The notes under the pieces were generated by a model. The model had not been told where the DNA came from. It saw nothing but the letters and a program-made list of their open reading frames with translations, and did not search any database. From Dehalococcoidia bacterium (GTDB lineage Bacteria > Chloroflexota > Dehalococcoidia > Tepidiformales > Tepidiformaceae), in assembly GCA_009839725.1 (NCBI GenBank), contig VXPF01000102.1:1-64000 (forward strand): 64,000 nt of DNA, written 5' to 3'. Every line of letters starts with the position of its first letter. Position 1 is the stretch's first letter. Of this stretch, positions 26,648 through 34,731 are shown one piece after another. Position numbers and translations under genes: made by a program.

Positions 26648-26793
26648 TCGCGGCGGGGAGGGGGATACCCCTTCGTCGAAATGTGAGGCGGCTGGTCTGA
26701 CGGGGGCGGAATGTTGGAGGGCCGCGGGACGCGCCTGGTCGGCTGGTCCGTAGAACCCCTTCGGTCCTCGCCGTTGCCTCCGCCCGTGCTCAT
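26644..26793 (-). CDS. proline-rich microprotein convergent with 3-TM gene, copy 1
   Basis: 49 residues from ATG 26793 (an in-frame ATG also lies at 26802). Glycine/charged N-terminus, then proline-rich sequence (SNIPPPSDQPPH) ending PPPRRD before the stop. No membrane helix and no cysteine. Its TAG shares CTAG with the TAG of the 3-TM gene. A similar-sized proline-rich ORF ending in RD sits in the same place beside the other 3-TM gene. It is short and could be chance alone; the repeated arrangement raises the likelihood. Confidence 0.45.
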   Translation of the reverse strand: MSTGGGNGEDRRGSTDQPTRRVPRPSNIPPPSDQPPHISTKGYPPPRRD

Positions 26794-26844
26794 GGCATCC
26801 ATGATGCCGTTCCAGGGCCAACATCGCCAGCCCCCTCACGCGAA

Positions 26845-26869
26845 GGAGGGGCGGCCTGGCCGCCCCTCC
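26845..26869 (-). terminator. GC hairpin after the Rieske gene
   Basis: Perfect 10-bp inverted repeat (26845-26854 with 26860-26869) around a 5-base loop, 28 bases beyond the Rieske stop. No clear U-run follows, so it may terminate weakly or only stabilise the mRNA end. The remaining bases between 26794 and 26896 show nothing else. Confidence 0.5.
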
Positions 26870-26896
26870 GGTCGGATGCGGTGATGGGGCGGGGCG

Positions 26897-28534
26897 CTAC
26901 TCCCGCGAGACCCAGTTCTCGAGCAGCGCGTGGAAGTGGCGGATCTTGGTCTCGCCGTAGTTCCCGAACTGCACGAACTCCTTCTTCGTCGCGTGCAGGC
27001 CGAGCTGCACACGGGGAAGGTTGTAGGTGTCCTGGTTGAAGACGCGGGCGAGCATTCCGAGCTCGGGCGCCTCGGTCCAGTCGTCGTCGACATCGATCCA
27101 GTGGATGGGAGCGGCGGGGGGCCGCTCGCCGTCCTGCGGGTAGGGCGCCAGGTAGAGGCACTCCATGATGCTCTCGTCGGGATTGTTCCCGTTGGGGCGG
27201 AAACGATAGACGATGCGGTTGAACGAGCCCCAGGGGTGGAAGTTGGGGAACAGCGTGAAGTAGATGCTGTCGTTCAACTCCGCGTCGGGGACGTTGTCCA
27301 TGAGGTCGCCGAGGACGGGGCGCAGGCCCTCGCGCATGGCGGCAGCGCCGATCTCACGGACGGAAGCGCCGTTCGAGGGCGCGGCCGTCATCTGCTCCAT
27401 ACGCTTGTCCAGCTCTTCCGCGGCGCTCTCGGCCTCGACGTCGCCGTCGGGATCGTCGCCGGAGGCGCCGTTGCCGCGGCGGTTCTCCCAGTACTGGTCG
27501 TCGGTCTCGAGCTGCTTGCCCGCGAGCCACTGGCACATGTGCGGGTCGGCCTCGCCCAGCTCACCGCTGATCCAGGTGCCGCTCTCGCTGAAGAGGCCGG
27601 TGCGCCCATCGGGGGCGGTGACGAGGACGGTGCTGTCGGGCTGGGTGTCGTAGATGGCGTTGGTGAGGGGGTGCCGCATCTTGAAAGGACTGGTGTCCGG
27701 GAGCGGTTCCTCCTGGACAACGTTGGAGAGGTGGGGGCTGGGAACGCCGTTGGGCGTGATGGCGCGGGCGTAGTTCCCGAACACGTCGTACTTGGAGTTG
27801 GCGTCGCAGATGCCGGCCAGGATCTGGGGGTGGGTGGCGACGACGTGGTAGGCCTCCATGAAGGCTTCCTGCGCCACCTTCCAGTTACACCGCAACACCT
27901 TGGCGACGTGCGCCTCCTTGTAGCGCTTCTCGTAGGGAAGGAGGGTGAAGTGACTCTCCAGGTCGCCCACGAAGTCCTCGAAGGGCTCGGCGTCGGGATC
28001 GGGGTTGATGAAGACGAACCCGCCCCAGCGGGCGACCTTGACCTCGGGGAGCGTCTGCTCGTCCGGGTTCACGTAGGGGAAGTCCCACTGGCAGGGGATC
28101 TCCTTGAGGGAGCCATCGAGGTTCCAGGTCCAGCCGTGGAAGGCGCAGCGAAGGTCGCGGGCGCGCTTGCCGTCTTCCTGGCGGAGCAGGCGACCGCGGT
28201 GGAGGCAGGCGTTGTGGTAGGCCTTGAACTCCTCCTCGGCGACGCGCACGACGAGGTAGGAGAGGTCGGCAAGGTCGTAGACGAGGTAGTCGCCGACGTC
28301 GGGGATGTCGTCCTCGTGGCAGGCCATCTGCCAGACGCGCTTCCAGAGCTTCTCGATCTCGATGTCGTGCCATTCGCGCGAGGTATAGCGCTCGACGGGC
28401 ACGAGGGTTGGCTGGCCCTCCTCGAGCGGGGAGTCGCGGAGCAGGTACTCAGGAACGGGGTGGCTGTCCTCGGCGAGGAGCTGGGTGTAGGGAACACCGG
28501 CGGAGCGGTTGGTACCGGTCAGGGTTTCAGTCAT
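26897..28534 (-). CDS. Rieske [2Fe-2S] ring-hydroxylating oxygenase alpha subunit
   Basis: 545 residues. The N-terminal Rieske domain has CLHRGR and CAFHGW (C-x-H ... C-x2-H). The C-terminal catalytic domain shows WKVAQEAFMEAYHVVATHPQ, providing the two histidines of the mononuclear iron site. It is longer than most alpha subunits because of an acidic insert near residues 340-375. A hydroxylating oxygenase or demethylase of an aromatic or related substrate is likely; the substrate is unknown, and no ferredoxin or reductase gene is adjacent. A TACGAT -10 box lies at 28591-28586. Confidence 0.92.
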   Translation of the reverse strand: MTETLTGTNRSAGVPYTQLLAEDSHPVPEYLLRDSPLEEGQPTLVPVERYTSREWHDIEIEKLWKRVWQMACHEDDIPDVGDYLVYDLADLSYLVVRVAEEEFKAYHNACLHRGRLLRQEDGKRARDLRCAFHGWTWNLDGSLKEIPCQWDFPYVNPDEQTLPEVKVARWGGFVFINPDPDAEPFEDFVGDLESHFTLLPYEKRYKEAHVAKVLRCNWKVAQEAFMEAYHVVATHPQILAGICDANSKYDVFGNYARAITPNGVPSPHLSNVVQEEPLPDTSPFKMRHPLTNAIYDTQPDSTVLVTAPDGRTGLFSESGTWISGELGEADPHMCQWLAGKQLETDDQYWENRRGNGASGDDPDGDVEAESAAEELDKRMEQMTAAPSNGASVREIGAAAMREGLRPVLGDLMDNVPDAELNDSIYFTLFPNFHPWGSFNRIVYRFRPNGNNPDESIMECLYLAPYPQDGERPPAAPIHWIDVDDDWTEAPELGMLARVFNQDTYNLPRVQLGLHATKKEFVQFGNYGETKIRHFHALLENWVSRE

Positions 28535-28698
28535 GGCGGGAGCCCTCGATTCGAGACCGTGATGGGGTCTGCGGTTTCGCGGCGGATCGTAGCAGAGCGC
28601 AGGCGGGAATTGGACCCGCCCGCGGTTCCTTCCGCATGGCGTAGGCTGGCGCGCACGCGGCCTGCTGGCCGCGACGCACGAAGAGAAGGAGGGGCACG

Positions 28699-29481
28699 AT
28701 GCTCCTGGAAGGCAAGGTCGGGATCGTCACGGGCGTGGGGATGGGCATGGGGGAGGCGGTCGCGAGGCGCTGGGCGCGCGAGGGAGCGCGGGTGATCGGC
28801 ACGGACGTGAACGACGAGGCCGGTCACGCAGCCGTCGAGGCGATCACGGCAGCAGGCGGGGAGGCGCACTACGTCCACGCCGATATCGCCAGCGAGAGTG
28901 ACTGGCAGGCCGTCAGCGCCTACGCCGTCAACGAGCTCGGCGGGCTGAACATCATGCACAACAACGCCGCCGTCCACTTCTGGTTCGATTCCATCAACGA
29001 CCCGATGGAGAAGTGGGACCAGATGATGGACATCAACCTGCGCGGCGTGCTGCTGGGCTGCCGCTACGGCATCCGCCACATGATCACGGCGGGCGGCGGC
29101 GCGATCGTGAATACGTCGTCGGTCTCGGCGCTCCACGGCGTGCCCCTGCAGGGGCTGTACGGCTCGACGAAGGCGGGCGTCATCAACCTGACGCGCTCAC
29201 TGGCGCGGGCCTACGGCCCGGACGGCGTGCGCGTGAACGCAATCTGCCCGGGCACGATCGACACGCCCATGCTGCACACGGCGGCGGCGGAGGCGGCGGA
29301 GCTCTACCGCGACCAGGACGAGCCGGTCGGCGGTCGTGGCGGGAGCACGGGCCCGACGCTCGACGGCGGACGCCTGGGCACGCCGGACGAGATCGCGAAC
29401 GCGGTCACGTTCCTCGTGTCGGACGAGGCGTCCTATATCAGCGGTGTCTGGTTGCCGGTCGACGGGGCGATGATGGCCTAG
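28699..29481 (+). CDS. short-chain dehydrogenase/reductase
   Basis: 260 residues. The nucleotide motif is TGVGMGMGEAVA, a GxxxGxG variant; catalytic YGSTK and the NICPGTIDTPM-like segment (ICPGTIDTPM) are present, and an acidic residue in GTDVND favours NAD. Divergent from the Rieske gene, with GGAGGGG before ATG. Likely part of the same catabolic neighbourhood. It converges with the ThuA gene, the two stops sharing CTAG. Confidence 0.9.
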   Translation: MLLEGKVGIVTGVGMGMGEAVARRWAREGARVIGTDVNDEAGHAAVEAITAAGGEAHYVHADIASESDWQAVSAYAVNELGGLNIMHNNAAVHFWFDSINDPMEKWDQMMDINLRGVLLGCRYGIRHMITAGGGAIVNTSSVSALHGVPLQGLYGSTKAGVINLTRSLARAYGPDGVRVNAICPGTIDTPMLHTAAAEAAELYRDQDEPVGGRGGSTGPTLDGGRLGTPDEIANAVTFLVSDEASYISGVWLPVDGAMMA

Positions 29482-30227
29482 GCGCTGGCTTTTGCCGGTT
29501 CCTTGGCCCAGGCGAGGCCGCGGCGCACGAGCTCGTAGAAGACGGGAAGCTCCCAGGAGCCGCGCATGATCGGCGCCTCCTCCACGAGGGGCTGCATGTC
29601 CCACTTGCCGCAGGAATGGCCGAGGGTGAGGTAGAAGACGGCGCCCTCGCCCAGCTCGCGCACGTAGGCGATAAGGCGGGGGTCGTCGTCGGGCCAGTCG
29701 TTCTCGACGTAGCCGGCTTCGAACTTCCCGGTGAAGCGCGTCTCGAGGAGGGGCGTGAGGCCCTCCGAGTAGTCGCACAGATAGATCTCGTCGGAGGCTT
29801 CGAAGGGCTCGATGCCGGCGACGAGGGGGTGATCCGGGGCCGTCACCGTCACCTGGAAGGGCTGGGTGGGCGGGTGGGAGATGAAGCGGCTGCCGAGGGT
29901 CTCCATGAAGGTATCGCAGATGCGGGGCGCGATGATGCCCTCGGGGCCGAAGTCGAGGAGGGCGTTGGTGGCGTGCAGGGCTACCCAGCGCCCGCCACCC
30001 TCGACGAAGGCGCGCAGGGCCTCCTCTTCCTCGGGTTCGGGGCGCAGGTCGCAGGTGTAGGTCACGAGGATGTCGGCGGCGCGGACACCCTCGGTGTCGG
30101 CGAAGGACTCGGCGACGCGGACGCGCACGTCGTCGTCCTCGTGGAGCAGCTTCAGCAGCTCGAGGCGGGCGAAGTCGGTGTCGTGGAAGCGAGCGTTGGC
30201 GACGAGGTAGGCATCGATACGCGGCAT
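29478..30227 (-). CDS. ThuA-domain protein
   Basis: 249 residues of the class-I-glutamine-amidotransferase-like ThuA fold: LVTYTCDL, FVEGGGRWVALHATN, then FYLTLGHSCGKWD. ThuA proteins occur in trehalose/sugar-catabolic loci and their reaction remains unclear. ATG 30227 is preceded by TATCAT (30240-30235) with a 7-base spacer and no ribosome site, so its transcript is probably leaderless. Confidence 0.88.
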   Translation of the reverse strand: MPRIDAYLVANARFHDTDFARLELLKLLHEDDDVRVRVAESFADTEGVRAADILVTYTCDLRPEPEEEEALRAFVEGGGRWVALHATNALLDFGPEGIIAPRICDTFMETLGSRFISHPPTQPFQVTVTAPDHPLVAGIEPFEASDEIYLCDYSEGLTPLLETRFTGKFEAGYVENDWPDDDPRLIAYVRELGEGAVFYLTLGHSCGKWDMQPLVEEAPIMRGSWELPVFYELVRRGLAWAKEPAKASA

Positions 30228-30248
30228 GGCCGCGATGATACGCCCCCG

Positions 30249-30620
30249 CTACCCGGGGGTTTCCGAGGCGTCCACCTCCTGGACGAACTCCCAGAGGCAG
30301 CCGGAGGGGTCGCGCAGCTCGAAGGAGCGCAGGCCCCAGGGCTTGGTCTCGGGCAGGGCCTCGGGGCGCGCGCCGCGGGCGCACACTTCCCGGTGGAAGG
30401 CGTCGACATCGTCGACGGCGAGGTGCAGATGGAGGTTCTGCTCGTCGGGGGTGGAGCCGCCGACGTGCAGGAGAAGGCGGAACTCGCCTGCGCGAAGCAT
30501 CCGGGCGCGGTCGGAGCGTGTCTCCACTTCGAAGCCCAGAAGGTCCACGTAGAAACCGGCGGCGCGGTCCAGGTCCTCGACGAAGAGGGTGGCGGAGTAG
30601 AGGCCCCGGATCGTCACCAC
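30249..30620 (-). CDS. VOC-family protein (glyoxalase/bleomycin-resistance fold)
   Basis: 123 residues: two beta-alpha-beta-beta-beta units. TLFVEDLDRAAGFYVDLLGF begins the fold and RDPSGCLWEFVQE ends it with the metal-ligand glutamate; a histidine in NLHLHLAVDD may be another ligand. Probably a metal-dependent isomerase, lyase or dioxygenase. GTG start 7 bases after the CoA-transferase stop, so it is likely co-transcribed. Confidence 0.87.
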   Translation of the reverse strand: MVTIRGLYSATLFVEDLDRAAGFYVDLLGFEVETRSDRARMLRAGEFRLLLHVGGSTPDEQNLHLHLAVDDVDAFHREVCARGARPEALPETKPWGLRSFELRDPSGCLWEFVQEVDASETPG

Positions 30621-30627
30621 TGCGGGC

Positions 30628-31806
30628 TTAGCCGATCACGCCCCGGTCGAAGAGGGCGGCGATCTCGTCCTCGGCGAAGTCGAGGTCGCCGAGGACTTCG
30701 CGGGTGTGCTGGCCGAGCATGGGGGCGACCTGCATAGGCACGTCGGAGCCAGAGAGCAGGGCGGGCATGCGCATCACCTTCACCGTCCCGAGCTCGGGGT
30801 GGTCCAGCTCCTCGACGAGGCCCCGCTCGGTGAGGTGGGGGTCGGTGAACAGCTCGTAAGTGTCGAAGGTGGCGGAGCAGGGGACTCCGGCGCTTCCGAG
30901 CTCCTTCATGGCCTCGTACTTGGTGCGATCGAGGGTCCACTCTTTGACGATGTCGTAGAACTCGGCGCCGTGCTCGAAGCGACCGCGCTGGGTCTCGAAA
31001 CGGGGGTCGGCGACCAGCTCGGGCATCCCGATGGTCGTGCAGAAGGCGTCCCACTGGGCGGTGGTCACGACCATGACGAAGAGGTAGTCGTTCTGGCCGC
31101 CGCCCTTGCAGGGGTAGACGTCGGTGCCGGGGCCACGAGCGTTGCCGGTGCGCTCCTGCGGAGACTCGCCCCAGGTGCGCAGCCCGAGCGTGCGCATGAA
31201 GAGGGTGACGGCCTCCTGCATGGAGATCTCAATGAACTGGCCCTCGCCGGTGCGCTGCTTCTGGACGTAGGCGGCGGTGATGGAAAGGGCGAGCTGGGCG
31301 CCGGTGCCGGAGTCGCCGATGGTGGGGCCGGGTCGCGTGGGCGGGCCGGCGGCGTTGCCGGTGACGGAGAAGGTGCCGCCCGCGGCCTGCGCCACCCAGT
31401 CGTAGGAGGGGAAGCCGGAGTAGGGACCGCTCAGCCCGAAGCCCTTGAGGCGGGCGTAGATGATGGAGGGGTTGGCCTCCTTCATGACGTCGTAGGTGAG
31501 GTTGAGCTTCTCGATGACGCCGGGGCCGTAGTTCTCGACGAAGACATCGAAGTCGGGCGCCATGCGGAGGAGGAGGTCGCGCCCCTCCTCGGAGGCGAGG
31601 TCGATGACGATGCTGCGCTTGTTGCTGTTGTAGTTGAGGAAGTACTGGGGGAGGCCCGCGGCGGCTACCACGCCGCGGCCGGGGTCGCCGCGGGGCGACT
31701 CGATCTTGACGACGTCGGCGCCGAGCCAGCCGAGGAGTTGCGTGCAGGAAGTGCCGGCCTCGTACTGGGTCATGTCGAGCACGCGCATGCCATCAAGAGC
31801 GGGCAT
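30628..31806 (-). CDS. CaiB/BaiF (class III) CoA-transferase
   Basis: 392 residues. Family features are LDGMRVLDMTQYEAGTSCTQ, LGADVVKIESPRGDPGR, NSNKRSIVIDL and the catalytic aspartate in IGDSGTGAQLA. It transfers CoA between carboxylic acids; substrates unknown. ATG 31806 with GGAGGAG upstream and TATCAT as a likely -10. It is grouped with VOC, ThuA and Rieske genes and probably takes part in breakdown of an aromatic or other carboxylate compound. Confidence 0.93.
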   Translation of the reverse strand: MPALDGMRVLDMTQYEAGTSCTQLLGWLGADVVKIESPRGDPGRGVVAAAGLPQYFLNYNSNKRSIVIDLASEEGRDLLLRMAPDFDVFVENYGPGVIEKLNLTYDVMKEANPSIIYARLKGFGLSGPYSGFPSYDWVAQAAGGTFSVTGNAAGPPTRPGPTIGDSGTGAQLALSITAAYVQKQRTGEGQFIEISMQEAVTLFMRTLGLRTWGESPQERTGNARGPGTDVYPCKGGGQNDYLFVMVVTTAQWDAFCTTIGMPELVADPRFETQRGRFEHGAEFYDIVKEWTLDRTKYEAMKELGSAGVPCSATFDTYELFTDPHLTERGLVEELDHPELGTVKVMRMPALLSGSDVPMQVAPMLGQHTREVLGDLDFAEDEIAALFDRGVIG

Positions 31807-31901
31807 CCTGTCTCCTCCGGAGCGAGTGGCGCGATGATACTCCCCGGACCCCGGCGGGGGCGTGCGGAGAGCGTTGCCGAGGCGTGTCGTATGCTGGCGG
31901 C

Positions 31902-32591
31902 GTGGCGTCTGGACCAACGACGAACCGGCCAGATGAGGCCCCTGACGACGCGCTTGAGGCCCCCAACCTGCCCGACTTCCGCAAGCTCGCCCACGGCGAC
32001 TTCAGCGCCGTCGACTGGCGCATCTTCTGGAGCCTCCTGCCCCTCGTCGTCTTCCTCGTCCTGAACTCGTTCTGGCCGGAGGACCTCTGGCGCACCCAGG
32101 TCGCGATCGTTGGCTCCTTCGCGGCGTCAACCTGGGTATTCGCGACAAACCGCGATAGCGGCGTCATCCGCTTCATCACCGTGCTCGGCTTCATCGTCGT
32201 CGCGGGGTCGGCAGTGGTGGGGCTGGCGGCGGACAGCGCCAAGGCGTTCGCGGCCCAGAACATCTACAGCGACTTCCTGGTGGCGGCGGTCTGCCTGGGC
32301 AGCATCGCCATCGGCAAGCCCCTCGTCGGAGCAGTCGCCCGCGAGAGCATCCCCGCCCTTCGCACGCTGATGGATCCGAAGCACCGGGTGTTCGTCATCC
32401 TGACGCTGGTGTTCATGACCTACAACATCGGGACGGGGATCTTCCGCATCTTCCTGCTGGGGGAGTTCTCGGCGAACGAGTACGTGATCGTGAGCCGGGT
32501 GACCTCGCCGATCAGCCTGGCCTTCTTCCTTGCCGCCTACTTCATGATCAAGCGGGCGGCGGGGCTGAGCCAGCAAGAATCGCCCACCTGA
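31902..32591 (+). CDS. multi-TM protein, intracellular-septation/VC0807-like
   Basis: 229 residues, with about six hydrophobic segments after a 45-residue acidic N-terminus. The pattern of short TM helices, FAASTWVFATNRDSGVIRFI and the polar pair in GTGIFRIFLLGEFS resemble the DUF3159/VC0807 membrane proteins. Function unknown. GTG 31902 follows TATGCT (31890-31895) by 6 bases, which favours it over the earlier GTG at 31884. Confidence 0.72.
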   Translation: MASGPTTNRPDEAPDDALEAPNLPDFRKLAHGDFSAVDWRIFWSLLPLVVFLVLNSFWPEDLWRTQVAIVGSFAASTWVFATNRDSGVIRFITVLGFIVVAGSAVVGLAADSAKAFAAQNIYSDFLVAAVCLGSIAIGKPLVGAVARESIPALRTLMDPKHRVFVILTLVFMTYNIGTGIFRIFLLGEFSANEYVIVSRVTSPISLAFFLAAYFMIKRAAGLSQQESPT

Positions 32592-32631
32592 CGGGGGCCG
32601 GACCGCGCCCGGCGCTGCGTACAATGTCGGC

Positions 32632-33516
32632 GTGGCGAAGCCGTTCCTGAAGTGGGCCGGGGGCAAGGGGAAGCTTGCCCCGCGCATCGCCGAGCGCGCG
32701 CCTGAGCGGATCGCGCGGTACCACGAACCCTTTCTCGGCGGCGGCGCCGTGTTCTTCGCGCTGCAAGAGCGCGGACTGGTGGGCGAGGCCTCGCTGGCCG
32801 ACCGCAATGCCGACCTGATGGCCACGTACCTGGCCGTGCGGGACGATGTCGAGGGGGTCATCGGGGCGCTGGGTGAGCTGTCGAAGCAGTACCTCGCGAG
32901 GGAGCCCTCGCAGCGGGGGCTCTACTACTACGAGGTGCGGGACAGGCGGCGTCCGCGGACAGCGGCGAGGAAGGCGGCGCGCCTGCTCTTCCTGAACAAG
33001 ACCTGCTACAACGGGCTCTACCGCGTCAACAGCAAGGGGCGCTTCAACGTGCCGCACGGGCGGTACGTACGGCCCGCCATCCTCGACGAGGGGCGGCTGC
33101 GCGAGGCCTCGGCCAGCCTGGCCGGGATCGAGCTGCGAGCGGAGGACTTCGCGGAGGCGTGCGGCCGAGCCAAGGCGGGGGACTTCGTGTATCTCGACCC
33201 GCCGTACCGGCCGTTGAGCGCCACGTCAGCGTTTACGAAGTACACGAGCGCGGACTTCGGGTTTGCGGACCAGGAACGCCTCCGCAACGCGTTCGACGAA
33301 CTGACGAATCGTGGCGTGGCGGCACTGCTCTCGAATTCTTCACATCCAGACATCCACGAGCTGTACCGGGACTACGAGCAGGATCTCGTACCCATGGGGC
33401 GAGCGATCAACTCGAACGGGAAGGGGCGCGCCCCTATCGACGAGTTGCTGGTCAGCAATCTCTCGCTCGTGGAGGGCGGGGTTAGCGGCGCAGCTCCAGC
33501 CCGAAGTAGAGCCTGA
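32632..33516 (+). CDS. Dam/DpnIIA-type DNA adenine methyltransferase
   Basis: D12-class N6-adenine methylase, 294 residues. FLKWAGGKGKL is motif I for SAM binding, HEPFLGGGAVFF follows, and DPPY is at residues 189-192. KTCYNGLYRVNSKGRFNVP is the segment found in Dam and DpnIIA enzymes, which methylate GATC; the specificity here is inferred. GTG start follows TACAAT (32620-32625) by 6 bases. Its 3' end overlaps a convergent PD-(D/E)XK nuclease gene by 35 bases, suggesting a restriction-modification pair. Confidence 0.93.
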   Translation: MAKPFLKWAGGKGKLAPRIAERAPERIARYHEPFLGGGAVFFALQERGLVGEASLADRNADLMATYLAVRDDVEGVIGALGELSKQYLAREPSQRGLYYYEVRDRRRPRTAARKAARLLFLNKTCYNGLYRVNSKGRFNVPHGRYVRPAILDEGRLREASASLAGIELRAEDFAEACGRAKAGDFVYLDPPYRPLSATSAFTKYTSADFGFADQERLRNAFDELTNRGVAALLSNSSHPDIHELYRDYEQDLVPMGRAINSNGKGRAPIDELLVSNLSLVEGGVSGAAPARSRA

Positions 33517-33883
33517 GCCAGACTTCCAGGTCGTCGAACGCGATCGCCTTGCCGGTCGAGTCGAGGTAGGCCCGCATGTTCGCGGAGAAGCCGGGTCCTT
33601 CGTAGGCGACGATGCCGTCGATGGGCCAGCTTTCGATGTCGGCGATGACGGCGGGGAGCTTCTCCTGAGTCGTACCGGCGGTCTTCTGGTACTTGCACTC
33701 GATGCCGAGGCGCTGGCCGGTCTCGGGGTCGGTCAGGATGAGGTCGAGCCGTCGCCTCGAACCCCAGAGGCGGCGCCCCACGTATAGCTCCTTGTCGACC
33801 GTGAGGTCGAGGGCTTCGGCGAGTTCGGCGACCTGACCGCGGAACTGGGTTCCGGTCAGCGTCGATTCACCTCGGCCGGGCAC
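33482..33883 (-). CDS. small PD-(D/E)XK nuclease-like protein
   Basis: 133 residues. The catalytic core fits Asp47 in RRRLDLILTD and Glu62-x-Lys64 in LGIECKYQ, with a following glutamine-rich helix (GTTQEKLPAVIADI), the usual order of PD-(D/E)XK enzymes. It is smaller than most restriction endonucleases. Gene tail overlaps the adenine methylase gene. It could be the restriction partner or a repair-type nuclease; no target-recognition domain is visible. GTG start, 6 bases after the hydrolase stop. Confidence 0.75.
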   Translation of the reverse strand: MPGRGESTLTGTQFRGQVAELAEALDLTVDKELYVGRRLWGSRRRLDLILTDPETGQRLGIECKYQKTAGTTQEKLPAVIADIESWPIDGIVAYEGPGFSANMRAYLDSTGKAIAFDDLEVWLRLYFGLELRR

Positions 33884-33889
33884 GGTGTT

Positions 33890-34696
33890 CTAGCCCGCGG
33901 GGACGGGGGCGGCGAGGAACTCCGTGATGGCGGCGGCGTAGGCCTGCGGGTGCTCGACGAGGCCGGCGTGGGCGCCGGGGAGCTGCTGGTGCGTTCCGTT
34001 GGGGAGCGCCTCGGCGAGGGCGGCGGCGGCGGCAGGATCGACGAGGATGTCCTCCTCGCCGGAAAGGACGAGGGCGGGGTGCTCGATGGCCGCCAGCTTC
34101 GAGGTGGCGTCGTAGGCAAGGAAGGCCTGGGCCTGGCGGGCGTAGGCGTGGTCCTGGGCGGGATAAGGGTCGTTGGCGCCGCTCGCGATGGCCTGGTTGC
34201 GGCGCTGGGTATCGCCGAGCAGGTCGGGGGTGTAGAGCCAGGGGGCGGTGAGGGCGAACGCCTGCTCGCGGCTGAGGTTCGAGCGGCGGGCGTCGGCCCA
34301 GCCCTCGGTCACGACGGACTGGCGGCCGCCGGGGCGGGCGGAAGTCCCGATGAGGACGAGGTTCTCGACGCGGTCGGCGTTCTCGGCGGCGAGCTCGAGG
34401 GCGATGGCGCCGCCCATGCCGTAACCGGCCACGCTCGCCTTCTCGATATCGAGGCGGTCGAGGAGCTGGAGGGTGTCGTCGGCCATGCCGGCGATGGAGT
34501 AGGGCTTGTCGGGGGCGCTCGTTCGCCCCGCGCCGCGGTTATCGAAGGCGATGGCGCGGCGTCCGAGGGAGAGGGACCGGAGCTGCAGGGACCACAGCCC
34601 GGAGTGGCCGCCGAGTCCAGCGATCAGCAGAAGCGGCGGGCCGGAACCGGCCTCCTCGTAGTAGGCGACGACGTCCCGAAGCTGTACATGCGGCAT
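33890..34696 (-). CDS. alpha/beta-hydrolase fold protein lacking the nucleophile serine
   Basis: 268 residues. Oxyanion region LLLIAGLGGHSGLW, FDNRGAGRTSAP, then the elbow GYGMG in which residue 93 is Gly in place of Ser. The acid (SGEEDILVDP) and histidine (LPGAHAGLVEHP) positions are kept. Classical esterase chemistry is therefore unlikely; a cofactor-independent or binding role is possible. ATG 34696 follows TAGGCT (34711-34706) by 9 bases. Confidence 0.85.
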   Translation of the reverse strand: MPHVQLRDVVAYYEEAGSGPPLLLIAGLGGHSGLWSLQLRSLSLGRRAIAFDNRGAGRTSAPDKPYSIAGMADDTLQLLDRLDIEKASVAGYGMGGAIALELAAENADRVENLVLIGTSARPGGRQSVVTEGWADARRSNLSREQAFALTAPWLYTPDLLGDTQRRNQAIASGANDPYPAQDHAYARQAQAFLAYDATSKLAAIEHPALVLSGEEDILVDPAAAAALAEALPNGTHQQLPGAHAGLVEHPQAYAAAITEFLAAPVPAG

Positions 34697-34731
34697 GACG
34701 CGGCTAGCCTAGCGGGGCGGCTGGCTATTGG

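Noticed and set aside
26648-26896. The gap after the first 3-TM gene as a possible small RNA.
   Set aside because: It is accounted for by the proline-rich microORF and the GC hairpin; no independent promoter or conserved RNA motif was seen.
31884-31901. GTG 31884 as the start of the septation-like membrane protein.
   Set aside because: It would place the TATGCT box inside the coding sequence; GTG 31902 fits the 6-base leaderless spacing.
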